Source of the DNA: Costus lasius
Lineage: Eukaryota > Streptophyta > Magnoliopsida > Zingiberales > Costaceae
NCBI GenBank assembly: GCA_027563935.2
Contig: JANVAS020000239.1
Coordinates: forward strand, 1,674,001-1,738,000
DNA: 64,000 nt
Reading direction: 5' to 3'
A model generated the notes under the pieces. It made no database searches. It saw only the letters and a program-made list of their open reading frames with translations, and was not told where the DNA came from. Shown here piece by piece: positions 23,191 to 34,259 of this stretch (its first letter is position 1; the number at the start of each line of letters is the position of its first letter). A program made the position numbers and the translations under genes.

Positions 23191-24720
23191 GCTACCGTAA
23201 AATCAAGAGCACTGCCGTAATTTGGTGGATTTTTGGAACATAAGATTTTGTGATTTTATGGCACTACCGTAAAGAATTACACGGGCCGTATTTTCTAGAC
23301 ACTTCAGAACAGAATAAATTTCTAAAATTACGGCACGGCCATAAAATATTTTATGGTACCATATTTTGGGCAAATTTTGATCCGAAAACTGCATAGAAAA
23401 TACGGCACTACCATATTTTAAATTATGGTACCGTATTTTATACGTGCGTGAGTTTTTTAGGATAAAAATTATGTGGACCATAAGCTTTGATCTAGAGCTC
23501 CAAATTGAGATCCAAAAGTTACTGCAAATGCGGCGTTAAGAGGAGAAGACGCACGAAGTGGAAGCCCCAATATTTATCCAGTATTGGGGGAGAAATCGAG
23601 AGAGAGGTGTTTAGGGTTTGGCCTCACACCGAGAGGCATAGAGGGCACATTAGGCCACGATTTTCATGCATAAGCTTCACCTGGAGGAGAGAAAGACATC
23701 ACAGAAGTTTCAGATCAAAAGGAGTTCGGGTGGAGGAGAAATCAACGAAACAGCGGTGACAGCACTGTTCATCACGGAAAATATGGCTGTAATTTATATT
23801 ACAACCGTGTTGTGAAGTTGTTTTCTTCTTCTTCTTCATTTTCTTCCACTTTGAAATTATGGTTGATTGTATTTCTTTTTCCATGCTTGCTTAAACATAT
23901 TTTGGGACATGGGGTGTAATCTCTTTGATTTCTAATGATTAGATACTTTTTATTTCGCCAAGATAATTTTGCCATGATAATTCTACTTATGTGAATGTCT
24001 TGTCTTTGATTCTCCATAGATTGATGTTATTATTCATGTTTAGAGTTCTCGCAATAAGGACCGAAAGGTGACTTGCTTGAGAACTTGGAACCCTAGAATT
24101 GCATGTTAGGAGCTTTCCGTAAGAAATTAGGTTTGTTCTTAATTATTTGATTTTACTGATCTTATTGTCATGATTTAATAATATGAATCTAGGATAGAGT
24201 CAAGTTGTCAAATGTGGAGATCTTGCATGAAAGTGAGGATCGGAACGTTGGAGAATCATAAGTAGAACTTGTGTTAACTCTCAGATGCACGAAAGTGATC
24301 CTTGAGATTCCACTTGAGCCAATCAACTTAGAATTCAGATGCACAAAAGTGATCTTTGAATTCTTTGATTGATGATTTACTTATCTTTAGCGTTGGGGTA
24401 AATCTTGAGCGAAAGCGAGGATTGATCCCTGCATGATTGTCTGCATGAAAGTGAGATGATCCCTTTATGAAGTAAATTAAGTCTTTATCATGATAAAATT
24501 AGACTGACGACCTTTTATTTATATCTATTCATTAAAATCAAGGTGGATGAAACCCTAGTCCCATATTTATCTCTCTGATTTACTTTACACTCTTTCTGTT
24601 GATTATTGCATCATATTCGAATTGCTTTACTAGCAAGAAAGCAGTTATTTGGTACTTAACAATAAGGTCTCTGTGGTTCAATATCTTTCTTTATTACTTC
24701 GATAATTCTGTGCACTTGCA
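23191..24720 (+). mobile_element. Athila 3' LTR, part 2
   Basis: Continues the LTR begun at 13709. It carries further TTTACGG/CCGTAAA palindromes to about 23445. At 24180-24460 it has repeated phrases built on GATGCACGAAAGTGATC and GCATGAAAGTGAG. It ends in GTGCACTTGCA at 24720. The last 490 bp match, in reverse orientation, 33772-34259. After 24720 the sequence switches to gypsy pol. Confidence 0.8.
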
Positions 24721-26690
24721 GAAACCTATTACTGACCCAACGTCTATCCAAGGACGACTTTGAGAGGACCACAGCCACTCAACATGCCTTCGACAGCCTT
24801 AGGGATGCCACCACGACCGCACCTGTGTTGCGCCTCCCAGACTTCTCCAAAGTCTTTGAGGTTGCTTGCGACGCCTCCGGTACTGGGATTGGAGGTACCC
24901 ATAGCCAAGAAGGCCACCCTGTCGCCTTCGTTAGTGAGAAATTGAACGCTGTCCGGCAGCGTTATTCGACCTACAACAAGTAGTTTTATGCCATCGTTTA
25001 GTCGCTTCGTCAGTGGAGGCACTACCTCCTCCACCGTGAGTTTTTCTTGTACAGCGACCATCAAGCCTTGTCCTTCCTTAGTGCCCAGAAGAAATTGGGC
25101 GCCCGCCATGCCAAGTGGGTCGAGTACTTGCAACAGTACTCCTTTGTAATTAATCACAAGGCGGGTAAGGAGAATGTCATCGCGGACGCTCTGAGTCGCG
25201 TCCGCACCCTTCTGTGTGTGATGCGCACCCGCGTCAACACCTTTGACCACATCAAGGAGGAGTACGCCACGTGCTCCAACTTCGGTGCCATCCACGCCGC
25301 CTTGACTGAATCCCCCGACCCCGAGTCCCCCTACCAATTGTGCGAAGGTTATCTTTTCTTGGGGAACCGCTGCTCATCGCTTCGAGATCATCTTTTGCTC
25401 GAGCTACACGGGGGTGGTGTCGCCGGCCATCACGGTTGCGACCAACCCTTTGAGATGGCGGAGGAACGCTTCTTTTGGCCCTCTCTCTGCAGGGACATTG
25501 AGCATATTGTGCGCCATTGTGGCACATGCCAATTGGCTAAACCTCGCCCCGCGAACACCGGCCTTTACACTCTATTGCCGGTTGCTGACAGTCCCAGGAA
25601 TGAACTTAGCATGGACTTTATCCTAGGGCTACCCTGCACTGCCTCGCGCTTCGATTCCATCTACGTGGTTGTAGATTGGTTCTCGAAGATGGCCCACTTT
25701 ATCCCCTGTTCACGGACAGCGGATGCATCCCACGTCGCACACCTCTTCTTCAAAGAGATTGTCCGTCTCCATGGCCTCCCCAAGTCCATCGTGTCTGATC
25801 GTGACACGCGCTTTGTGAGCCACTTCTGGCACTAACTTTGGGCCCTCAAGGGCACCATTCTGAAGCTCTCCACAGCTTACCACCCTCAAATCGACGGTCA
25901 AACCGAAGTCATTAACCGTAGTTTAGGCAACTTGCTCCGGTGCCTCATTGGCGATCACCCGAGGTCTTGGGACGCCATCCTTCCTATGGCAGAATTCACA
26001 TATAATAGTGCAGCCAATAGGTCTATGGGTCTTAGTCCCTTCCAAGTGGTTTCCGGCCGTCAGCCACGTAAACCCATTGACTTCCATGACCTGCCCATGG
26101 AGTCCCATCTTTCTGAGCATGCATACTCTTTTGCTCAGCAAGTAGCTAGCTTGCATGAGGAAGTTCGCCATCGAATCTTTTTGGGCAATACTCGTAATGC
26201 TATGCGGGCCAACGAGCACTGTAGGCCACAACACATTTCTATAGGTGAGCTGGTAAGGGTGTACATCCACCCCGAGCTTATTTCCCACCGAGCACATTTT
26301 AAGCTTCAACCACGATACATGGGACCTTATGCGGTGCTACCGCGGATCGGCTCCAACGCCTATGTGCTAGACCTACCTGAGGACATGGGCATCCATCCCA
26401 TCTTCAACGTGGCGGACCTACTTCCTTTCTACGATCCTTTGGAGGCACCATCGGACCCTAACGAGCCTCTACCCCCTAGTTCTCCGGAGGAGAACTCCTC
26501 AGAGCACGCAGCGAAAGCTGATGCAGGAGAATGCGACATGAAAGAAGGGGAAGATCTAGCCCCAATGGTGCCCCAAAGCTTTTCCACAGAAAGTTCCTCG
26601 AGGTACCGAGTGACGAAAGTCACACCCCGTGACTCCTGCGGGCGACTCCCCGACGAGATTTCGGAATCAGAAGTGGCACCACATGCATAA
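24721..26690 (+). pseudogene. CRM-like Ty3/gypsy pol, 3' half
   Basis: Begins inside the RT/RNase H region (SKDDFERTTATQHAFDSLRD, then VACDASGTGIGG), then the RNase H end YSDHQALSFLS and ADALSRV. The integrase follows: zinc binding (GHHGCDQPF... HCGTCQLAK), catalytic Asp in SMDFILGLP, Asp in VSDRDTRFVS and Glu in DGQTEVINRS. The C-terminus reads GSNAYVLDLPEDMGIHPIFN with VADLLPFY and then a Pro/Glu-rich tail without a chromodomain, which is why I call it CRM-like rather than Tekay or Reina. In-frame stops: TAG at 24981-24983, TAG at 24999-25001 and TAA at 25833-25835. Everything upstream was lost at the junction with the Athila LTR. High GC in this part separates it from its neighbours. Confidence 0.85.
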
Positions 26691-26829
26691 GTCAGAAATT
26701 CCACAGAATGTTCCTCGGGTCACCCAGCGATGAAAGTCATGCCCGGTGAATCCTACGGACAGTTTTCCAGAGAATGTTCCTCGGGTCACCTAGCGATGAA
26801 AGTCACACCCCGTGACTCCTGCGGACAGC
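26583..26829 (+). repeat. Three-copy repeat at the CRM-like pol tail
   Basis: Units of about 64 bp near 26583, 26700 and 26766, each with TTCCTCG, GATGAAAGTCA(C), CCCGTGA and CCTGCGGAC. Two units contain AGTCAC/GTGACT able to form a small hairpin around ACCCC. The first unit overlaps the end of the coding frame. Confidence 0.75.
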
Positions 26830-26834
26830 CATCC
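26830..26834 (+). repeat. Target-site duplication CATCC, left copy
   Basis: Identical to 29833-29837; flanks the solo LTR. Confidence 0.92.
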
Positions 26835-28553
26835 TGTAACGCCCTCGATTTTTCTGAATTATGATTTAAGGTTAGAAATTTTGTTCTGTATTTTTATCTG
26901 TTAAAATTTTGGGATTTTTACCTAAGTGTAGGAATTTTTTTCCTACAGGGCAAAAATAATTATTTTGGTTGGGGATTTGAACCCTCAACCTTGATTCTTT
27001 GCTCCTGGAATTTCTTCCACCATGGTGGCGCATATTCTGATGTAATTGGAGTGGCGCAGGGTGGTTAAGCCCAGGTAAGCCCATAAAACCGATTTTTCAC
27101 TTAAGTTTACTGGGTTATTGGATCTTGGATCTGTTTGGGGTGGAAAAAAAAAGGGAATTTGCGTGAGGGCTCCTCTCCCTCACGACTTTTGTTTGTTTTC
27201 TGCCCTAGCCGCCTTGGTTGTCGCCCTCACTGTGCTTGGCGCCTCTTGGAATTTTCTGACGCTGGTGGTGGCAGACTGGTGGTGGACGAACTTCCTGGTG
27301 ATCCTCTGTCTTGGCGTTTTTCTCTGTGGACGATTTTTCAGTGAGTAATTCGATCCTAAGGAGTCTAATCCGCTAAATTGTAGATTATCATTCAATTAAA
27401 ATTCGTTAATTGCAATGATTATCCGTATGGGGTTGAATTCAAATATTTATAGGGTTTTAAAATCCTGTTCTGCTGAAATCTGCATTCGCTAATCTGACCT
27501 TTGTGTACTATAACCCCAATATCTCATGGCCTATAGATCCAAATTGCACGAAATAAATTTTGTATGAAACTAGATACATTCGGCTTTAATTTGAATATGA
27601 TATCAACCATATCCGAGCTGTATTCGTATTTCAATCTGTATTGCAATCTAGCTGTACAAAATCAGTTTTATGGAAATCTGGATTTCGACCTTTATGTGTT
27701 CGAACCATCATATCTCCCTAGGTATAGCTCGAAATCTTGCCAAATCAGTTTTATTAGAAAGTAGACTCGAAGGGATTCATTTTTATTACCATATCGCCTA
27801 TTTTCTGTTAGTTATTGGATCTGAAATTTGTGTCGCAATTCTGATGTACGAATCTGTTTTCTGGAATTCTGAAATCCCGACCTTTCTATGTTCGAACACC
27901 CATACCTCCCCGGTTATAACTCCAAATCCGATGGATTCAGTTCTATTGGAAAGTAGTTCCAAACAGATTCATTGTGAATATCATATTTCCTATTTTAGAT
28001 TTCTTACTCGGTCTGAAACATCTGTTGCAAGTATGATATATTAATCTGTTTTTTTGAAACATCTGTTTAATTGTTTGTTACGCGAATAATTTCTGTTCTG
28101 TACATATGTAGTGAATTTCTGAAACTTTGAATGTGTTATAACCTTTGTGAGAACATAGAATGGTTTGACCTGAATTAAGGATAGTTGTATGAAATCTAAG
28201 GAATTCACTCATATATTACTTCTGGTTGATGGTAAAAATTATGGAAAATGTTCAGCTTTTATTTTCTGCAAATTGTAATTTTGTTAAGGACTGCATATTG
28301 GGGTGTGTCATTTTCTGGTTTGTGAGACACTTTGGGCATGATGTGAGATTTGAATGGTGGTTAGTCCTACTCCTCCGTTTCAGCATGATCTGCTCTGTAA
28401 AAATTATGCCCTAGTGTAGCACTCTTCCGTGTCCTTATCCTCCTTCTGTGGCGCTGTAATGGTGCTGATAGTCTACTACGACCCATGAGACACTAGTGAA
28501 GGGTAGATGTGAGCTGGTCTCACCTTCCGTTCTCCCTCCACTATTTCTGTTAT

Positions 28554-28705
28554 GTTCTGGGTATTGGAGGCCAGAGTGCCACGTCCTGACAAGACGGGGG
28601 CCACCCACTGATACCTCCTCTACCATTCTGTTCTGGGTATTGGAGGCCAGAGTGCCACGTCCTGACAAGACGGGGGCCACCCACTGATACCTCCTCTACC
28701 ATTCT
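28554..28705 (+). repeat. Tandem repeat, 2 x 76 bp
   Basis: Two apparently identical 76-bp units starting GTTCTGGGTATTGGAGG at 28554 and 28630. A diverged single copy of the unit core is visible in the Tekay LTR (minus strand near 43515-43560). Confidence 0.92.
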
Positions 28706-28751
28706 GTTTTCTGATATGCATGCATGTCTCGTCCTCGGCAGAGGTGGGGTC

Positions 28752-28803
28752 AGACCTTCTGTGGTCATCAGACCTTCTGTGGTCTTCAGGCCTTCTGTGG
28801 CCT
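28752..28803 (+). repeat. Three 18-bp hairpin repeats
   Basis: GACCTTCTGTGGTC twice, then GGCCTTCTGTGGCC, at 18-bp spacing. Each unit is self-complementary at its ends, and both arms change together in the third copy. Confidence 0.85.
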
Positions 28804-28853
28804 TTCTGTTTCCGATGTAGACTATCCGTTTGGATTCTAAAAAATTCTGATTT

Positions 28854-28970
28854 TCTGTCTGTCAGTTCTGATTTTCTGTAGTTCTGTTTCGATCTGTCTG
28901 TCAGTTCCGATTTTCTGTAGTTCTGTTTTGATCTGTCTGTCAGCTCCGATTTTCTGTAGTTCTGTAGTAT
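28854..28970 (+). repeat. Tandem repeat, about 3 x 39 bp
   Basis: Units of CTGTCTGTCAGTTCCGATTT followed by TCTGTAGTTCTGTTTTGAT, with a few substitutions between copies. Confidence 0.85.
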
Positions 28971-29832
28971 AGGTGTGTTGGGCGGTGTGATTAGTTATAA
29001 TTGTCTGTAATTGATTATGTTTTGCTTCTGATATGGTATTTTATTATGTTTTGTTTCTGATATAAGTGTGCATGTTAAGTGTTTTATCTGCAAGCATGTT
29101 TCTGATATTTTTTTGATGTGTACTATGGATGGCTTTTAGTGTCTTTTACTCACTGAGCTTTTTAGCTCACCCCCGTTGTTTTAATATTTTCAGGTGAGAC
29201 ATCAGGACAGTGATTGCTACAGCTTTGATTTCTAAGATTTGTTATGATGCTAATGTTTTACATAATTTCTAAGAGTTGTCTTCTAAAGATCTATCAGGCC
29301 TGCGTGCCTAACTTAATTATATGACACGTTTTATCTCCTGAGGGCTTATGCCTGTTTTCAGGATATTATATTATATTATAGTTGTCTCGTTTTAATTGTT
29401 GGATACGAGTTTTGGATTCATGAGAATTGAAATCGTTATTATTCTGAAATGTCCGATTTGAGATTTATTGTAGTCGGAATACTTTGAGGTGTGTGACCAA
29501 GATTTTGTTGTATTTGGTATCTGAATATCAGTTTCTGCAATATTTCTGAAATTTGTGTTCTCCACATATGTGTAGTGTGGATATCTGTTTTGTTCCGGGA
29601 TATGTGAGTCTGTGCAGCAGTAAATTTAGTATACTTGCTGCCGGATTTTTTTTGGATTTCCGGATTTCTATTTCCTAGTAATCGATCCTACTCAGTTCTG
29701 TGTGGTTTTCAGTTCCGTAGTAATGTCCTTCGATGCCGCTTTCTTCTTATGTTTTAATGGAAGAGTAAAAATTTTTAAAACCCCGTATTTTTACCTGTAT
29801 GCGTGTGGGGAGTGATTTTGAGGGTCGTTACA

Positions 29833-29837
29833 CATCC
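29833..29837 (+). repeat. Target-site duplication CATCC, right copy
   Basis: Partner of 26830-26834. Confidence 0.92.
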
Positions 29838-30245
29838 GAAGCAACAGAACTGCCCTGATGACCCCACTTTGACATATACAACCCACCCTACCCTGCTGCT
29901 CCACCCCATGAAGACCCAAAGGAGCCCAACAAGGTGGAAATTCGGAGATCCCAACACCCATCTCGCCCACCGGACCGCTTCGTGGGTGTTATCAGCCCAC
30001 TCTCCATCCACACCGTGGTGATCCGGCCCAAGGACGCCACGGACCAACCCCTTGAGAGCCCAACTCCAGATGGGCCACACAACCACATCAGCAACATGGC
30101 CCAAGAGAAGGCCGCGACGATAGTTACACAGCCCAGTACTTCAAAATTCTGCTGCTTTGTCGCGATGTGTTATGAGCGCGTCTAACCGTCGCCGCAACCA
30201 CCTCATACGCTGAAGAATCAAGGACCTGCGCCCCTGCAGGAGTAG
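29838..30245 (+). pseudogene. CRM-like polyprotein tail and 3' untranslated part
   Basis: Resumes the element interrupted at 26834. One frame reads YNPPYPAAPPHEDPKEPNKV and then RRSQHPSRPPDRFVGVISP, a low-complexity polyprotein C-terminus, running to a stop at 30183-30185. From 30186 there is no ORF. I cannot recognise a domain in this part. Confidence 0.55.
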
Positions 30246-30910
30246 ATGGTAGTTGGTAGGATTATGTTCTATTTTGTCCTTTTGTGGCAGCTTGACCACT
30301 TTTTGGTTGTTAGTTGTTGAGATGCTGTCCCCTTTGTGTTGTTTCTCCTCCTTATCTTATAAAAGAGAGGGGCTAGCCAGCATTCTCCCTTAGTTCTCTT
30401 AGAAGTAGAGTTCTCCCGGTGAGCGAGTGTGCCTCTAGCGTGTGTGTGGGAGACGAAGTAGCATCGTCTTTGAAGTTTGTAAGAGTCGGCAACTGGTGTC
30501 TCGACTCAATTTCCTGCTTGTGTTTCCTACTTTTGAGAAGTAAATCCCACCGATCTGGGTGGGTCAGGTTCGCCTATTTTTACACGTTCTTTTTGAGTTG
30601 TGTTTTCGTTCGCCCCTCTCACCCATGAGCATCCGAGTATTAGAGTCGTGGATGGTTTCCCTGTTCGTTGCTTTGATCGCAGGCGCATAGACACGCGAGT
30701 TGACCCCGCGATCCGCAACCCCTGTTCGTGCTTTGCTTAAAATTTGTCTAGAGGTTAGTGAGTGAATTTCAGTAATTTTGGGTGCCGTTGGATTTCTCTC
30801 GCATTAGTATTGCCTCGAAACGAATTTACGCCGATTTCTTGTGTTTCTTGCTATACTTTCTGAGCGATTTGACTTCCCTCATCTCAAGACCCTCTAACGA
30901 TTTATGTGCA
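30246..30910 (+). mobile_element. Probable CRM-like 3' LTR
   Basis: Non-coding. TATAAAAG at 30358-30365 about 110 bp in, followed by GAGAGGGGC and a T/C-rich stretch, looks like an LTR promoter. The start TGGTAGTTGG is inferred from position after the purine-rich GCAGGAGTAGA. The right end is uncertain because the neighbouring copia fragment begins somewhere between 30910 and 30990. Confidence 0.5.
30358..30365 (+). promoter_or_regulatory. TATA box of CRM-like LTR
   Basis: TATAAAAG followed by a G-rich then pyrimidine-rich stretch, in the expected part of an LTR. Confidence 0.5.
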
Positions 30911-30949
30911 TTGTGTAAACACCGTAGAGGACAGCATTAAGGACCAACC

Positions 30950-32789
30950 CTCCTACAGTAGCTGCATCACTGACATCCCAAATTTTTATAAAAGAGAGGT
31001 TAGGGTCTCTCCCACTCCATACCTCATATGGTATCTTGGAGACACTCTTAGATGGAATGCTATTCAGTATAAGAGAAGCTGTCTCAAGTGCAAAACCTCA
31101 GAATGAGGGTGGTAGAGTTGCATGACTCATCATGGATCGAACCATGTCCAACAAGGTTCGATTTCTCCTTTTAGACACACCATTCCATTGAGGTGTTTCA
31201 GGAGGAGTGAGTTGAGATAAGATCTCACACTCTCTCAGATAGTCAAAGAACTCACTGCTCAGGTACTCTCCACCATGATCTGATCGAAGAGTTTTAATGG
31301 ATCTACCAAGCTGGTTCTCTACTTCATGTCTGAACTCCTTAAATTTCTCAAAGGATTCAGATTTATGTCTCATCAGATAGACATAACCATATCTATTGAA
31401 ATCATTAGTGAATGTGATGAAGTAGTTGTACCCTCCTTTGGCTTGTTTACTAAATGGCCCACACACATCACTGTGTATAAGATCCAATAAACCTCCTGCC
31501 CTCTCACCTGTCTTGGTGAAGGGCGCCTTTGTCATCTTCCCTAATAAACATGGATCACAAGTATCAAATTCCTCCAAGGAACTTGAATCTAACAACCCAT
31601 TTGCATGGAGTTGTTGAATGTGATTCTTGTTTATATGGGCTAATCGACAATGCCATAGGAAAGCACTAATTGAACCATTTAGTTTGGTCCTCTTACTATT
31701 TATGTTACAAATAGAGCTATCCATGTCCAAGACATATTAATTATTGCATAAAGTACCCTTCACATAAAACATATTTGCAAATGAAAAAGAACAAGTGTTC
31801 TCTTTTATTTCAAATATAAAACCTTTCCAACCCGTTGGTCAATCTCTCTAGGCCGCACTGATCTACTTTTCTTGAGCCCCTGCATATTTGTACAAATATG
31901 AGCTCCGCATGCAGTATCCAATACCCATGACATAGTAGTAGAAAGGTTGACTTCGGTAATATAAATACCTAAGCTTGAAGATAAGGCCTTGCCTTTCTTC
32001 TCCTCATTCTGAAGTTGCTTGCAGTCCCTCCTCTAGTGACCTTGCTCACCACAGTGGAAGCACCTTTGTTCCTTTGACTTCTTTGCCTTTTCTTCAGTGC
32101 TTTTGTAGGACCTTTGGCATGTGCCTTACCCTTCTTCTTCATCTTCTTGGCCGTAAGGACCAAAATAACATAATTGGGTTTGGTCTTTCCCATTTCACGT
32201 TCAGCTGTTTGGAGCATATTCAACAGTTCCTCCTGACTGCATTCAATCCGGTTCATGTTGAAATTTATTATAAATGGACTAAAGCTAGGGTGCAGGGACT
32301 ATATAATAAGATCCACAACCAGCTCGTTATCTATGGTGTGCCCTAGTCTTCTGAGATGATCCACGTTCCCAATCAACTTGAGTACATGGGGCCTCACTGG
32401 TGCTCCCTCAGATAACTTGCACCGAAAGACTGCTTTGGTAGTGTCATATCTCTCTGTCCTAGCCTGAGCCACAAACATCTGTTTTAGATGAGTGATCATC
32501 TGAAAGGCGTTTTGCTCCTCATATTGCACCTGTAGCTCAGGTGCCATAGTGGCTAGTATGAGACATGCAACTTTGAAAGAGTCATCTTGATGCTTTCTAA
32601 AAGTATCCCTGTCTACCAGTCAGGCATTAGGGTAGGAGTCGCAGGAAGAGGCTGCTCAAGGATATACAGCTTCTTCTCGAGCTTGAGAACTATCCTCAAG
32701 TTCCGATGCTAGTCCATGAAGTTGGATCCAACCAACTTGTCCTTCTCAAGAAGGGATCGCAGTGTCAATCCGCTAGTGTTTATGGCCAT
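30950..32789 (-). pseudogene. Copia A-like gag and integrase remnant (minus strand)
   Basis: On the minus strand it starts with an ATG near 32789 and the usual gag block (LRSLLEKDKLVGSNF). Gag pieces follow at 32547-32299 (MAPELQVQYEEQNA) and 32256-31969 (gag/nucleocapsid), then a protease region with indels, then pre-integrase and integrase at 31730-31098 (LWHCRLAHINKN, DLIHSDVCGPF, RSDHGGEYLS, NGVSKRRNRTLLDM). The frame is broken by several frameshifts. It stops in the region after integrase near 30950; reverse transcriptase and RNase H are missing. Gag is longer here than in copia A, so this copy predates or lies outside the gag deletion seen at 17611. Confidence 0.85.
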
Positions 32790-33771
32790 TATTCTACAAC
32801 AACCAAGAAACAACAGATTAGTACTACTTCAAATCATTTAAACTGGACTTGTTTGAAATGATTATGGCTCCCACTATTTTAATCGAATTGACAACCCACA
32901 AAGTCAATCGGGAAATCTGAGATTTCCTAGTGAGATGGGATCTTTATTCCACATGAGGCTTTGCGTCCCACGAGGGTGGGATGAGATGCACAAAGTGACC
33001 CATGCTTCTTAAGATGGGCACACCGGCCGATTGCACTTGGCAATTCCCCTTATTGAGATAGTCTAGGAATTTTATGTCCAGCGAGGGCTGGATACAACAT
33101 GAAAACCTAACCTCTCAATGATGCCTCTAGAGTTCCATTATGTGCCTAGCACATGTTAAAATCTAGTAAAGTCCATTCCTAACCGTTATGCCCAGGGCCA
33201 ACGAGTTTCCTTGCGAAGGCACGCCCAGGGTAAAACTGGACTGGGGACACCATTGTCACCACACACCTTCTAAAGATAAGTGGGTGTGTCCCCCAAGGGT
33301 GGGAAACAGTGCACAACACTACTGATCGATAGCTTGATGAGGGCTACGAACTAGAAGACTACTAGACTTGATATATTTGATTGAAGGTTTTGAGGTCTCA
33401 TCCTTTTAGTTTTATCTTATGTCTAACATTACAGGCATGCAATCCTACAGTGAGAACATAAAAATAAAACATTGCAAGCATGCTTTAGCAGATAAGGAAA
33501 GCAATAAAAGGATGATGTGATCATGGCCCATTCAAGACATTGAACAAGCCCATACCAAAAGGGGTTCAATTCTTGACCTAGGACTCAAGCCCGTAAAAAC
33601 TAGACATAGCCTAGCTGACCTCTAGCTTGATCTTCATGGTTAGCTCCAATGTCTACCACACCATGGTTTAGCTCTCAAACCCTATAGGTAGTTCTCGGGA
33701 AACCCTAGAAGCACACCCCATGGTTCGGCCAATGCCATGGGTCCTCCTCCAAGGAAGATGCATGTTATGTC
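32790..33771 (-). other. Copia leader (minus strand), truncated
   Basis: Non-coding. Collinear with 16690-17610 in reverse. Contains all three bulged hairpins: 32959-32995 (CTTTG/CAAAG), 33070-33105 (TTTTCATG/CATAAAA with TTGTA bulge) and about 33283-33318. The primer-binding site and 5' LTR are lost at the junction with the Athila LTR piece at 33772. Confidence 0.75.
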
Positions 33772-34259
33772 TGTAAGTGCACGGATACTTTGAAGTAATA
33801 AAAATATCAAACCACAGAGACCTACGTGTTAAGTACCAAATAAATGTTTTCTCACTAGCTAAGAAAGCCGAATATGGTGGAAGTAAACTATGCAGAAAAG
33901 TATTCTAGAAGTTGATGAGAGAGAGATAAACTAGGACTAGGGTTTCATCTACCTTAATTCTAATGACTATAATGAAATAAAGGCTATCAGTCTAATTCTG
34001 ATATGACAAAGATATAATTTACTCGATAAAAGGATCATCTCGCTCTCGCGCAGACAATCATACAAAGGACCAATCCTCACTCTCGTGCAAGATCTATCCA
34101 ATGCTGAAAATAAGTAAATCATTCAACAAAGAACTCAAGGACCACTCTCGTGCATCCGAATTCTAAGTCAAACATCTAAATTAGAATCTCAAGGATCACT
34201 CTCGTGCATCCTAAAACTCAACACAGGTTCCACTTAAGGTTCTCCGATGACTCGATACT
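33772..34259 (-). mobile_element. Athila LTR 3' end, inverted fragment
   Basis: Reverse complement of an Athila LTR 3' end, ending ...GTGCACTTACA at 33772. It aligns with 24225-24720, including ATTTGGTACTTAACA, GGTCTCTGTGGTT and the repeated GATGCACGAGAGTG phrases. Confidence 0.85.

Larger units (their letters stand above)
26835..29832 (+). mobile_element. Gypsy solo LTR (2,998 bp)
   Basis: TGTAACGCCC...GGTCGTTACA with inverted ends TGTAACG/CGTTACA and a perfect 5-bp target duplication. The CRM-like element continues on both sides and no internal region is present, so this is a solo LTR left by LTR-LTR recombination. Internal repeats: a 76-bp tandem pair (28554-28705), 18-bp hairpin repeats (28752-28803) and a 39-bp triplet (28854-28970). 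Near 29148-29196 it has ACTCACTGAGC, TTAGCTCACCCC and TTTTCAGGTGAG, shared in outline with the Tekay LTR. No gene inside. Confidence 0.93.

Noticed and set aside
24744..25337. 197-codon minus-strand ORF
   Set aside because: Exact antisense shadow of the CRM-like RNase H/integrase region, caused by its high GC; no domain of its own.
27118..27348. Short ORF with hydrophobic C-terminus
   Set aside because: Inside the solo LTR; no start context, homologue or conservation.
30989..31000. TATA-like TTTATAAAAGAGAGG as a promoter
   Set aside because: It aligns with coding sequence of copia pol on the minus strand (compare 19240-19260), so the resemblance is by mutation.
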